Assembly (NCBI RefSeq): GCF_031180975.1
Contig: NZ_JAPSLI010000004.1
Coordinates: 248,001-312,000, forward strand
DNA: 64,000 nucleotides
Reading direction: 5' to 3'
DNA from: Microbacterium sp.
Lineage (GTDB): Bacteria > Actinomycetota > Actinomycetes > Actinomycetales > Microbacteriaceae
Part shown: one piece after another, positions 35,201 through 45,119 of the stretch
How the letters are laid out: every line of letters starts with the position of its first letter
Position numbering within the stretch: position 1 is the stretch's first letter
The notes under the pieces: model-generated
Databases searched by the model: none
What the model saw: only the letters and a program-made list of their open reading frames with translations
Told to the model about the DNA's origin: nothing
Translations under genes and position numbers: made by a program

Positions 35201-36968
35201 CGAACCCGCCGATGCTGCCGAGACCGCCGACCGCGCCGGCCCCGAGCCCGACCCCGCGTCCGCCCCCGAGTCCGCCGCCGGCGAGGCGTCAGCGCTCCTC
35301 GCCGCCCTTGTCGACGCCCGTCGTGCGATTCCGGTCACGATCGCCGGGCACGCCCGCTTCGCCGCGATCGAGGATGCCGGACGCCTCCGCGACGCCCTGG
35401 GGGTGGCGCTGCCCACCGGCGTGCCCGTCGCCTTCCTCGACCCGGTCGCCGACCCGCTGGGCGACCTGGTCTCGCGGTACGCCCGCACGCACGGGCCGTT
35501 CACCACGGATGCCGTCGCGACGCGGTTCGGCATCGGCGCGGCGGTCGCGCGGCACACCCTGCAGCGGCTGGAGTCCGCCGGCCGCCTGACCAGCGGTTTC
35601 TTCCTGCCGGCGGATGCCACGGACGGCAGCGGCGAGAAGGAGTGGTGCGACACGGAGGTGCTGCGCCGGCTGCGGATGCGCTCGCTCGCCGCGATCCGCG
35701 GCAGTGTTGAGCCGGTCTCGCCCCAGGCGTATGCACGGTTCCTGCCGGACTGGCAACACCTCACCCGCCCTGTCGAAGGCATCGACGGGGTGCTCAGCGT
35801 GATCGAGCATTTCGCCGGCGTCCCGATTCCGGCCAGCGCGTGGGAGTCGCTGGTCCTGCCCGGCCGGGTGCGGGACTATGTCCCCGCCATGCTCGACGAG
35901 CTCACCGCTGCCGGCGAAGTCGTCTGGGCGGGGCACGGCACCCTTCCCGGGCGGGACGGCTGGGTGTCGCTCCACCCCGTCGACCTCGCCCCGTTCACCC
36001 TGCCGATCCCCGACGAGCCGCCCGCCCCCGGCTCTCCGGAGGAGCGGGTGCTCGACGCGCTGCGTCTCAGCGGCGCGCAGTTCACCACCGCGCTGCGCGC
36101 CATGATCGACGCGGAGAACGAGCAGTCGGTGCTCGATGCGCTGTGGAACCTCGTCTGGCAGGGGCACGTCACCAACGACACGTTCGCGCCCGTCCGCGCG
36201 CTGACCGGTGGAGGGTCGCAGGCGCACAAGACCACCCGCCGGGCGCCGCGCACCCGCACCTACCGCGGCGTGTCCCTGGCCCGGCCGCAGGCTCGCCCGA
36301 GCGGTGTGGGCGGGCGCTGGTCCGCGCTGCCGGACACCGATCCGGACGTCGCACGTCGGGCCACCGTCACCGCCGGCCTGCTGCTCGACCGCTACGGCGT
36401 CGTCACCCGTGGCTCCGTGCAGGCCGAGGGTGTCCCGGGCGGCTTCGCTCAGGCATACCGCGTGCTGGCCGGGTTCGAGGAGGCCGGGCACTGCCGGCGC
36501 GGCTACGTGATCGAGAAGCTGGGCGCCGCGCAGTTCGCCGCGTCCACCACCGTCGACCGTCTGCGCACGTTCGCCGGCCTCGCGGATCCGCCGCCCCGCA
36601 ACGCCATCACCCTCGCGGCGACCGACCCCGCCAACCCGTACGGCGCCGCACTGCCCTGGCCGCGTCTGGACGCGGTGTCGCACCGCCCCGGCCGGAAAGC
36701 CGGCGGACTCGTGGTCCTCGTCGACGGCGCGCTGGTCCTGTATCTCGAGCGGGGCGGCCGCACGGTGCTGGCCTTCGACGACGATCCCGAGACGCTGCGC
36801 GCAGCGGCATCCGATCTCGTCACGACGGCCAGGGCGCGCCGGCTCGACACCCTCACCGTCGAGAAGATCAACGGCGAGGGCGTGTACGGCACCCCCTTCG
36901 CACTCGCCCTGCAGGATGCCGGTTTCGTGGCCACGCCGCGCGGCTACACCCTCCGCAGGGCGATGTGA
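32292..36968 (+). CDS. lhr: ATP-dependent helicase Lhr (DEAD/DEAH box)
   Basis: A 1558-residue SF2 helicase. The ATG at 32292 is chosen over the track start, which includes upstream shadow sequence; CATGAT ends 6 nt before it. Motif Q region FTPATQDWF, motif I APTGSGKT near residue 50, motif II IIDEVHAVAATKRG, motif III LSATVRP, and motif VI QRVGRAGHQVG are all present. The long C-terminal half with winged-helix-type repeats is typical of full-length actinobacterial Lhr. Mycobacterial Lhr is a 3'-to-5' helicase induced by DNA damage. It precedes EI24 and nei on the same strand. Confidence 0.95.
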   Translation: MSDVLERFTPATQDWFRGAFDAPTPAQAGAWDAISAGRNALVVAPTGSGKTLSAFLWAIDSVFRERTARQSGAASTPDDLPRTRILYISPLKALGVDVERNLRSPLVGIGQSARRLGLPVPEVTVGVRSGDTTSSDRRKLVADPPDILITTPESLYLMLTSRAGETLRGVHTVIIDEVHAVAATKRGAHLAVSLERLDALRTARGAPSPAQRIGLSATVRPIDEVARFLGGSAPVDIVAPRAVKTFELGVVVPIEDMRNPPPPPGAPTASGESDAEYTEVTGSVWPHVEEAIVDKVLENRSTIVFANSRRLAERLTGRLNEIYSERIGAAVPAAAPPQGATNQMPAAMMAQAGATAGAEPVLAKAHHGSVSKEQRAIVEEELKAGVLKCVVATSSLELGIDMGAVDLVIQVEAPPSAASGLQRVGRAGHQVGEISRAALFPKHRGDVLHTAIVTERMLAGQIEAIAVPRNPLDILAQQTVAACALEPLSVEDWYETVRRSAPFQSLPRSAYEATLDLLAGKYPSDEFAELRPRVVWDRDAGTLTGRPGAQRIAVTSGGTIPDRGLFGVFVAGESSGARVGELDEEMVYESRVGDVFTLGTTSWRIAEITHDRVNVIPAYGQPGKVPFWHGDGIGRPFELGEALGRFSREVSTAAPEKAQQRLIDAGLDERARDNLLGYLAEQREATGTLPTDRTLTVERGRDEVGDWRVILHSPYGMKVHAPWALAINARVRERLGVEGSAVASDDGIIVRIPDADAEPPGAELFVFDPDELEQIVTAEVGGSALFASRFRECAARALLMPRTNPNRRTPLWQQRQRSAQLLEVARRHPTFPVILETLREVLQDVYDLPSLRRLVTDVAERRIRLVETEPAQPSPYARDLLFGYVGAFMYEGDSPLAERRAAALAVDPALLGELLGTVEMRELLDPDVIAQFEREAQRLDPQRRARGIEGVADLLRLLGPLDADEVHARLEPADAAETADRAGPEPDPASAPESAAGEASALLAALVDARRAIPVTIAGHARFAAIEDAGRLRDALGVALPTGVPVAFLDPVADPLGDLVSRYARTHGPFTTDAVATRFGIGAAVARHTLQRLESAGRLTSGFFLPADATDGSGEKEWCDTEVLRRLRMRSLAAIRGSVEPVSPQAYARFLPDWQHLTRPVEGIDGVLSVIEHFAGVPIPASAWESLVLPGRVRDYVPAMLDELTAAGEVVWAGHGTLPGRDGWVSLHPVDLAPFTLPIPDEPPAPGSPEERVLDALRLSGAQFTTALRAMIDAENEQSVLDALWNLVWQGHVTNDTFAPVRALTGGGSQAHKTTRRAPRTRTYRGVSLARPQARPSGVGGRWSALPDTDPDVARRATVTAGLLLDRYGVVTRGSVQAEGVPGGFAQAYRVLAGFEEAGHCRRGYVIEKLGAAQFAASTTVDRLRTFAGLADPPPRNAITLAATDPANPYGAALPWPRLDAVSHRPGRKAGGLVVLVDGALVLYLERGGRTVLAFDDDPETLRAAASDLVTTARARRLDTLTVEKINGEGVYGTPFALALQDAGFVATPRGYTLRRAM

Positions 36969-36991
36969 GCCGGTCGCCTACGCTGATGAGC

Positions 36992-37756
36992 ATGATCCGT
37001 GAGTTCGCCGCCGGGTTCGGGACACTGCTGCGCGGTTTCGGGATGTGGCGCACGCACCCGCGGCTGCTCGCCCTCGGTCTCGTGCCCGCCCTGATCGCCG
37101 TGGTGCTGCTGGTCGGTGCGCTGATCCCCCTCGCCCTCTCCCTGGGCACCATCACGGACTGGATCACGCCGTTCGCCGATTCGTGGGGGTCGCCGTGGCG
37201 CGAGCTGCTGCGCGCGGGTCTGGGCATCGTCATCGTCATCGCCGCCCTCGCCCTCGCCGCCGCCGTCTTCACCGCGCTCACGCTCACCATCGGCGACCCG
37301 TTCTACCAGCGCATCTTCCAGGGCATCGACCGCTCACTCGGCGGCACAGACACCGACGTCGAGAGCGGGTTCTGGTCGACCCTCGGCGAGGGACTGCGCC
37401 TGGTGATGCTGGGCGTGCTCGTCGCACTGCTCACGCTGCTGCTCGGTTTCATCCCACTCGTCGGCGGGGTGCTCGCGGCCGTCACCGGCGTGGTGCTGTC
37501 GGGCCGACTCCTCGCCCGTGAGCTCACCGGTCGCGCCTTCGACGCGCGGGGGCTGGACTCCGCGGCGCGCTCGGCGCTGCTCGCCTCCGGCCGGGCGCGC
37601 GTCATCGGTTTCGGCGTCGCCACGCAGCTGTGCTTCCTCGTGCCGCTGGGGGCCATCGTGACGATGCCGGCCGCGGTCGCCGGGGCGACGCTGCTCGCCC
37701 GCGAGCTGACGGATCGCGCCGCCCTGCGCGCCCGGCCGCCGGCCGGAGCCCGCTGA
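36992..37756 (+). CDS. EI24 domain-containing membrane protein
   Basis: A 254-residue protein with about six hydrophobic segments and the EI24/CysZ-like pattern (GFGTLLRGFGMWRTHPRLLALGLVPALIA, DPFYQRIFQGID, LLLGFIPLVGGVLAAVTGVVLSGRLLARELTGRAFDARG). A start at 36986 (MSMIREF) is also possible. ATG 36992 is preferred because TACGCT ends 7 nt upstream. It overlaps nei by one base (TGATG). Transport role, perhaps of anions or sulfate, is uncertain; sits between two repair genes. Confidence 0.85.
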   Translation: MIREFAAGFGTLLRGFGMWRTHPRLLALGLVPALIAVVLLVGALIPLALSLGTITDWITPFADSWGSPWRELLRAGLGIVIVIAALALAAAVFTALTLTIGDPFYQRIFQGIDRSLGGTDTDVESGFWSTLGEGLRLVMLGVLVALLTLLLGFIPLVGGVLAAVTGVVLSGRLLARELTGRAFDARGLDSAARSALLASGRARVIGFGVATQLCFLVPLGAIVTMPAAVAGATLLARELTDRAALRARPPAGAR

Positions 37757-38529
37757 TGCCCGAGGGCGACACCGTCTACCGCACCGCGCACCGTCTCGAC
37801 GACGCGTTGCACGGGCGCACCGTCACCCGCTTCGACATCCGCGTCCCCCGCGCCGCGACCGTCGATCTCACCGGCCAGACCGTGCAGCACGTCGTGCCGC
37901 GCGGCAAGCATCTGCTGATGCGCATCGGCGAGTTCACGCTGCATTCCCATCTGCGCATGGAAGGCGCGTGGCTGCTGTACCGCGCCGGCGAGAAGTGGCG
38001 GCATCCGGCGTTCAAAGTGCGCGCCATCGTCGGCACCGCCCAGCAGGACGCGGTCGGCATCGACCTGGCCGAGGTGAAGGTCGTCGCGACCCGCGACGAG
38101 CAGCAACTCGTCGGCCATCTCGGCCCGGACCCGCTGTCCGAGACCTGGGACGCGGCCGACGCCGCCGCCCGGATCCGCGCCGACGGCCGCAGCATCCACG
38201 TCGCCCTCCTCGACCAGCGCAACGTCGCAGGCTTCGGCAACGAATACGCCGCCGAGCTGCTGTTCCTCCGCGGCGTCCTGCCGGAGACACCGGCCGCCGA
38301 TGTCGACGTGGACGCGCTGCTCGACCTCGGCGCCCGCACCATCGTTGCCAACCGCAACCGCGTGGTGCGCACCTTCACCGGCGACAGCCGCCGGGGTCGC
38401 AGCACCTGGGTGTACGGGCGGGCGGGCCGTCCCTGCCGGCGGTGCAGCACCCTGATCCAGCGGGGTGCCCTCGGCGCCGATCCCACCCATGAGCGCGTCA
38501 CCTTCTGGTGCCCGAACTGCCAGCGCTGA
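37756..38529 (+). CDS. nei: Fpg/Nei family DNA glycosylase
   Basis: A 257-residue base-excision glycosylase/AP-lyase. It begins MPEGDTVYRTA, with catalytic Pro2 and Glu3. The helix-two-turn-helix NVAGFGNEYAAELL and C-terminal zinc finger RPCRRCSTLIQRG...FWCPNCQR are intact. It removes oxidised bases. The gene overlaps EI24 by one base and lies two genes after lhr. In mycobacteria lhr and nei are also neighbours, so the linkage points to DNA-damage repair. Confidence 0.94.
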   Translation: MPEGDTVYRTAHRLDDALHGRTVTRFDIRVPRAATVDLTGQTVQHVVPRGKHLLMRIGEFTLHSHLRMEGAWLLYRAGEKWRHPAFKVRAIVGTAQQDAVGIDLAEVKVVATRDEQQLVGHLGPDPLSETWDAADAAARIRADGRSIHVALLDQRNVAGFGNEYAAELLFLRGVLPETPAADVDVDALLDLGARTIVANRNRVVRTFTGDSRRGRSTWVYGRAGRPCRRCSTLIQRGALGADPTHERVTFWCPNCQR

Positions 38530-38541
38530 CACCATCCCCGA

Positions 38542-38559
38542 CGCGGAATGAAATCCGCG
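38542..38559. terminator. Short hairpin downstream of nei
   Basis: CGCGGA-ATGAAA-TCCGCG is a perfect 6-bp stem with a 6-nt loop, 12 bp after the nei stop. It lacks a U-tract. It could be a weak terminator; the sequence after it (TTGTTGATATAT) may hold the promoter of the next gene. Confidence 0.4.
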
Positions 38560-38608
38560 GTCCCGTGGTTGTTGATATATCCGGACGACCCCGGATACGG
38601 GAGGAATC

Positions 38609-39016
38609 GTGGGAAAGAACTACATCGATATCGAGGACGACCAGGGCTCCACGTTGCGCTACCGCAAGCACGTGAACGGCCGTGGCCTCGTCGCGCATGG
38701 CGCGAAGGTGCACCCGAAGGCACTCATCGAGGCCGGCGCCTATATCGAGCCCGGAGCACGCGTAGGCGCCGGCGCGCGAGTCGCCCGCGGCGCCTGGGTG
38801 GAACCGGATGCCGTGATCGGCGAGAACGCGCAGATCGACGCGCACGCACACATCGGCCCCGGGGCCGCCGTCGGTGACGGCGCGCACATCGGGGTCCGCA
38901 CCGAAGTCGGCGCCGGCGCACGCATCGCGCGCGGCGCCCGCATCGGCGACGACGAGACCGTCCGCCCCGGCATGCGGATCGCGACCGACCAGAAGGGTCT
39001 CTGGCTGGCCGCCTGA
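38609..39016 (+). CDS. Hexapeptide-repeat (left-handed beta-helix) protein
   Basis: A 135-residue protein from GTG 38609, with GGGAGGA at about 5-nt spacing upstream. Residues 25-120 are hexapeptide repeats (AHGAKV HPKALI EAGAYI EPGARV GAGARV ARGAWV), which fold as a left-handed beta-helix. It lacks the acyltransferase extensions and catalytic histidine found in LpxA or GlmU-type enzymes. The short DDQGSTLRYRKHVNG N-terminus is unusual. It may bind metal or serve as a scaffold; no enzyme function can be assigned. Confidence 0.82.
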   Translation: MGKNYIDIEDDQGSTLRYRKHVNGRGLVAHGAKVHPKALIEAGAYIEPGARVGAGARVARGAWVEPDAVIGENAQIDAHAHIGPGAAVGDGAHIGVRTEVGAGARIARGARIGDDETVRPGMRIATDQKGLWLAA

Positions 39017-39048
39017 GATCCGGCATCCGCTCGCGACGGCTGCAGAGC

Positions 39049-39079
39049 GAAGGGCCGCACAGCTCCTGTGCGGCCCTTC
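39049..39079. terminator. Bidirectional intrinsic-type terminator
   Basis: A perfect 14-bp stem GAAGGGCCGCACAG / CTGTGCGGCCCTTC with a CTC loop lies between convergent genes (hexapeptide protein and DoxX). AAG/CTT-rich ends on both strands suit bidirectional termination. Confidence 0.8.
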
Positions 39080-39109
39080 TCGTGTCGGCTTCCCCGGGAG
39101 GGACGCGCG

Positions 39110-39550
39110 TCACCGTCGGCGGAGCAGTCCGTACCCCTGACCGGCGGCGAGGCTTGCCAGCGCGAGGGCGGCGACGAGCAGCCCGAAGTCGCGCAGCGCG
39201 ATGTCGAGGTAGCCGCCCACGCTCACCAGGCTGACGATGATCCCAGCCAGCCACGCGGCGACGACGTAGCCGCCGAGCCGCGGAAGGAAGGCGACCAGGA
39301 TGCCGGCGACGATCTCCACAGCGCCGACGATGTACATCGCGGTGCGCGCATCGCCGGCGATGATCCCGTCCATCCACGACGCGAGGTACCGCTCCCAGTC
39401 CGAGGTGAGGATACGGACGAACTTGTCCAGACCGAACAGAATCGGCGCGACCGTGAACAGCGTACGCAGCATGACGAACGCCTGCCGGTTGCCGTCGTGC
39501 GACGTGCGGACGTCGCTGTTCCCCGCACGCGTGCGTGTCTGAGTGCTCAT
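39110..39550 (-). CDS. DoxX family membrane protein
   Basis: A 146-residue protein with four hydrophobic segments after a soluble N-terminus of about 25 residues. TLFTVAPILFGLDKFVRILT, AVEIVAGILVAFLPRLGGYVVAAWLAGIIVSL and the RDFGLLVAALALASL end match DoxX-type proteins, which link to thiosulfate/quinone or redox stress systems. AAAGGGGG precedes the ATG. It is divergent from an HTH regulator with a palindromic operator in between, so it is probably repressed or activated by it. Confidence 0.85.
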   Translation of the reverse strand: MSTQTRTRAGNSDVRTSHDGNRQAFVMLRTLFTVAPILFGLDKFVRILTSDWERYLASWMDGIIAGDARTAMYIVGAVEIVAGILVAFLPRLGGYVVAAWLAGIIVSLVSVGGYLDIALRDFGLLVAALALASLAAGQGYGLLRRR

Positions 39551-39587
39551 CGTTGAGCCCCCTTTCTAAATGAAGATAAGATCTACG

Positions 39588-39608
39588 TTAGAAGCGGGAT
39601 GCTTCTAA
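39588..39608. promoter_or_regulatory. Palindromic operator TTAGAAGC-N5-GCTTCTAA
   Basis: A perfect 8-bp palindrome with a 5-nt spacer lies between the divergent DoxX and HTH-regulator genes, 38 bp from the DoxX start and 31 bp from the regulator start. An extra TTTCTAA half-site lies nearer DoxX. It is the likely binding site of the adjacent regulator. Confidence 0.7.
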
Positions 39609-39638
39609 AAACAAGATCATCTCCTGATAGAGGTCGCC

Positions 39639-40379
39639 ATGGACGTCTCCTCGGATGCCGCGAGCATCGGAACGCTGGCAGATGACACGCGCCGAGCGCT
39701 CTACGAGCACGTGTGTGCGCAGGCTGAGCCCGTGGGGCGGGAGGCGGTCGCCTCGGCACTGGACATTCCCGTTCACATGGCCCGGTTCCACCTGGACAAG
39801 CTCGTCGACGCAGGCCTGCTCGAAACCGAGTTCCGCCGACTGAGCGGCAGGTCGGGCCCCGGCGCGGGCCGTCCGTCGAAGCTGTACCGGCGGGCCGCGC
39901 AGACGATCACGGTCTCGCTTCCGGAACGACGCTACGACCTGGTGGGGCACCTCCTGGCCGCCGCGATCGAGCGGTCGGGCGACGGGCTGCCCCTCGATGC
40001 GGCGCTCGACGAGGTGGCGCGCGACGAGGGTCGGCGCGCGGGCGCCGCCCTGCCCCGCGACGACGAGGACGAGCTCGAGCGAGCCGCCCGGGCGCTGCGG
40101 ATGCAGGGGTACGAGCCGCGCAGCGCCGACGACGCGCTGATCCTCGCGAACTGTCCGTTCGACAGCCTTGCCCGCGACCACACCGCGCTGGTCTGCTCTG
40201 CGAACCACTCGTACGTGGACGGCGTCCTCGACGGACTCGGCTGCGCTCACCTGCGGGCTCGCCTCGAACCCGCGGACGGGCTGTGCTGCGTCGCGGTGCG
40301 GGAGGCCGCCCGCGCGGCAGGCGCCGGCGGGACGGATGCCGGCGGCGAGGGCGCCGGCGGCGAACGGCCGGTACCCTGA
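39639..40379 (+). CDS. Winged-helix transcriptional regulator with a cysteine-rich C-terminal domain
   Basis: A 246-residue regulator. An ArsR/DeoR-like winged helix spans residues 10-75 (LADDTRRALYEHV, EAVASALDIPVHMARFHLDKLVDAGLLE). The C-terminal half has conserved cysteines and histidines: NCPFDSLARDHTALVCSANHSYVDGVL and ARLEPADGLCCVA. The Cys/His spacing resembles SufR-like [Fe-S]-sensing regulators, so redox or iron-sulfur sensing is plausible. GAGGT precedes the ATG. It is divergent from DoxX, with a TTAGAAGC palindrome between. The Gly/Ala-rich C-terminal end is low complexity. Confidence 0.83.
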   Translation: MDVSSDAASIGTLADDTRRALYEHVCAQAEPVGREAVASALDIPVHMARFHLDKLVDAGLLETEFRRLSGRSGPGAGRPSKLYRRAAQTITVSLPERRYDLVGHLLAAAIERSGDGLPLDAALDEVARDEGRRAGAALPRDDEDELERAARALRMQGYEPRSADDALILANCPFDSLARDHTALVCSANHSYVDGVLDGLGCAHLRARLEPADGLCCVAVREAARAAGAGGTDAGGEGAGGERPVP

Positions 40380-40383
40380 TCGG

Positions 40384-41193
40384 ATGAGCAGTCAGCGCCG
40401 CACCCCGCAGGGCGGCAAGCCGCACCGCGGCGGCCGTCCCACGACTGCCAAGGGCGGTGCGGGCAAGGTCGGCGGGAGCAAGCCGGGCGCGGGCAAGGGA
40501 TCCCGCGCCGCGAAGCCGGCGAAGCGGATGCCGGATGCCGTCGCGCCGGAGGACCTCACGCCGCGCACCTTCCGTCTCGGCATCATCCCTGGCGCGACTC
40601 CCGGCCGCTGGATCGACGCGTGGAAACAGCGGATGCCGCACGTCGAGATCGAGCTGGTCCCGATCTCTGCGCAGGAGCAGGTGCACGCGCTGCGCGAACT
40701 GGATGCCGCGATCGTGCGGCTTCCGGTGGAGCGAAGTGGCCCTTCGAGCAGCGAGGCTCCGGTGGGGCCCGAGCCGCTGACGGACGAGTTCCACGTGATC
40801 CGGCTCTACGACGAGACGCCGGTGGTGGTGACATCCGCCGACTCCCACCTCATGGCCGCCGACGAGCTGACCGCAGCCGACCTCGACGGCGAGGTGCTCA
40901 TCACCCCGCTCGACGACGTGCTGGGGCCGCTGGGACCGTCCACCACTCCCCCGAACTTCGCGCCGCTCGCGACGACCGCGGACGCCGTCGCGACGGTCGC
41001 GTCGGGCGTCGGCATCCTGGTCGTGCCGATGTCGCTCGCCCGCGCACACCACCGCAAGGATGCCGATCACCGGCCGCTCGTGGACGGACCGCTCTCGCCC
41101 GTGGCGCTGGCGTGGCGGCGCGACCGGACGACGCCCGACGTCGACACGTTCGTGGGCATCGTCCGGGGTCGCACCGCCAACTCTTCGCGCTGA
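40384..41193 (+). CDS. LysR-type substrate-binding domain protein without an HTH
   Basis: A 269-residue protein starting at 40384, where TACCCT ends 6 nt upstream. The first 55 residues are Lys/Arg/Gly-rich and disordered (GGKPHRGGRPTTAKGG), possibly binding nucleic acid. From TFRLGIIPGATPGRWIDAWKQ on it matches the LysR effector-binding domain, but the HTH domain is absent. It may act as a ligand-binding partner or be a degenerate regulator. A low-complexity stretch ERSGPSSSEAPVGPE interrupts the domain and may be a small insertion. Confidence 0.8.
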   Translation: MSSQRRTPQGGKPHRGGRPTTAKGGAGKVGGSKPGAGKGSRAAKPAKRMPDAVAPEDLTPRTFRLGIIPGATPGRWIDAWKQRMPHVEIELVPISAQEQVHALRELDAAIVRLPVERSGPSSSEAPVGPEPLTDEFHVIRLYDETPVVVTSADSHLMAADELTAADLDGEVLITPLDDVLGPLGPSTTPPNFAPLATTADAVATVASGVGILVVPMSLARAHHRKDADHRPLVDGPLSPVALAWRRDRTTPDVDTFVGIVRGRTANSSR

Positions 41194-41207
41194 TCCTGGC
41201 GGCGCCG

Positions 41208-41235
41208 CGTTTCGTCTCGTCGCTGCGTTCCCCGC

Positions 41236-41246
<11 letters not shown>
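41208..41246. repeat. Dispersed repeat overlapping the Clp stop codon
   Basis: The sequence GTTTCGTCTCGTCGCTG ... CTCAACGACCGG (reverse: GGTCGTTGAGCG ... GAGACGAAAC) resembles a common Microbacteriaceae dispersed repeat, recognised from memory. It supplies the last two codons and the TGA stop of the Clp gene. Confidence 0.5.
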
Positions 41247-43764
<2,518 letters not shown>

Positions 43765-43780
43765 TGTGTCCTCCTGGAAA

Positions 43781-43801
43781 GTTGAGCGTGCTTCGCTCAA
43801 G
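43781..43801 (-). promoter_or_regulatory. HAIR element (HspR operator)
   Basis: The minus strand reads CTTGAGC-N7-GCTCAAC, matching 12 of 14 positions of the HAIR consensus CTTGAGT-N7-ACTCAAG. It sits 17-37 bp upstream of the Clp ATPase start. HspR represses chaperone and Clp genes in actinobacteria, so heat-shock control is supported. Confidence 0.82.
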
Positions 43802-43849
43802 TTTAACGCGAACGAGTCCCAGGTATTCCCGCGTCGATAGACTCGCCGG

Positions 43850-44566
43850 GTGGTCTCGCTCCTGTACGTGTGCGTGCGGCCGGAGGCCGGTGCCGCCGAC
43901 GCCGAGCACCGCTCGTTCCGCCGCGCACTCGGCGTCCCCTCGGTCGATCGGATAGACCTCATCCGGCATCCGCTCGACGGCCCGCTGGCCGGGCGCTACG
44001 AGGGCGTCGTCGTCGGCGGATCCCCGTTCAACGTCGTCGCCGAGGAACGCGACGCGGTGCAGCACCGCGTGGAGGACGACTTGGAGGCCATCGCCCGCGA
44101 GGCGATCGACGGCGGCCTGGCGGCGTTCTTCACCTGCTACGGCATCGGCGTGGTGACCCGGATGCTGGGAGGCGTCGTCGGCACGGCGACACCGGAGTCC
44201 ACGCGTCCCACCACGGTGCGGATCACGGATGCCGCCGCCGGCGACCCCGTCTTCGGCCCGAGCGCACCGTCGATGACGGTGCTGACCGCGCACAAGGAGG
44301 GCTCGACCGAACCGCCGCCCGGCGGCGTGCTGCTGGCCACCAACGACGACTGCCCGGTGCAGGCGTACCGCGTGGGCACCCGGCTGTACGCCACGCAGTT
44401 CCATCCCGAGGTCACCCCGCAGGACTTCGTCGACCGGATGGCGTACTACCGGACGACCGGGTACTTCGACCCGCGACAGTACGATCTCACCGCGCAGCGC
44501 GTGCTCGCGGCATCCGTCTCCGGCACCGACCTGCTGCGGCGTTTCGCCGAGCGGCTCGCGAGCTGA
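43850..44566 (+). CDS. Class I glutamine amidotransferase (GMP-synthase-like)
   Basis: A 238-residue GATase1 domain protein. The nucleophile region AFFTCYGIGVVTRML contains the catalytic cysteine, and YATQFHPEVTPQDF supplies the His-Glu pair. It resembles the stand-alone glutamine amidotransferase related to GMP synthase, which is often a gamma-glutamyl hydrolase or peptide amidase. GTG at 43850 has TAGACT 6 nt upstream. It is divergent from the Clp ATPase. Partner and acceptor are unknown. Confidence 0.85.
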   Translation: MVSLLYVCVRPEAGAADAEHRSFRRALGVPSVDRIDLIRHPLDGPLAGRYEGVVVGGSPFNVVAEERDAVQHRVEDDLEAIAREAIDGGLAAFFTCYGIGVVTRMLGGVVGTATPESTRPTTVRITDAAAGDPVFGPSAPSMTVLTAHKEGSTEPPPGGVLLATNDDCPVQAYRVGTRLYATQFHPEVTPQDFVDRMAYYRTTGYFDPRQYDLTAQRVLAASVSGTDLLRRFAERLAS

Positions 44567-44586
44567 CGACCTCGCGAGGTGAGCGG

Positions 44587-45045
44587 CTACCCGCCGAGCA
44601 ACGCGATCCGTTCGTCGAGATAGTCGGCGAGGGGCACGTGCGCGCCCCCGGGCGACCATCGCACGTGCGGCACGCCTTCGATCAGCGCGAGCGGCCCTGA
44701 TTCTTTCCCGGCGTCCACCACGGCGGCGTCCAATGGTGTCCAGCCGACATGCACCACCTCACCCTCGGCGAACCCGCCGCGCCGCGCCTGCGCGCGCCGC
44801 TCGGCCCGCTGCCGGGCGGACTCGGCCGGGTAGCCGCGCCGCACCGGCTCGGCGGCGCGGAGCACCTCGCCGGTCGCCAGCACGCCGTCGTCGGTGAGCA
44901 GCAGCACGCCGAGATGCCAGGCCGTGCCGGCGCGGACGATCCGCGTCCCCCGCCACCGCGACGAGCGCTCCACGCCCAGCCCTTCGCGCGGAGCGCCGGC
45001 CAGGCGGCCACGTGCGTCGTCGAGCAGGGCGGCGGTGGTGGTCAT
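44587..45045 (-). CDS. Hypothetical protein, conserved-looking
   Basis: A 152-residue protein. ATG at 45045 is chosen over the track start because TACTCT ends 6 nt upstream. It is rich in Arg and Gly in the middle (ARQRAERRAQARRGG) and has beta-like segments (GTRIVRAGTAWHLGVLLLTDDGVLATG). I do not recognise a family. No signal or membrane segment is seen. It converges on the amidotransferase and is divergent from purU. Confidence 0.7.
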   Translation of the reverse strand: MTTTAALLDDARGRLAGAPREGLGVERSSRWRGTRIVRAGTAWHLGVLLLTDDGVLATGEVLRAAEPVRRGYPAESARQRAERRAQARRGGFAEGEVVHVGWTPLDAAVVDAGKESGPLALIEGVPHVRWSPGGAHVPLADYLDERIALLGG

Positions 45046-45119
45046 CCCCTCAGAGTAACGATTCGCCCCGCATCGCCCGGAAGGGCAGAATCGTTGCACA
45101 CCCCCTCGCGAGGAGCACC

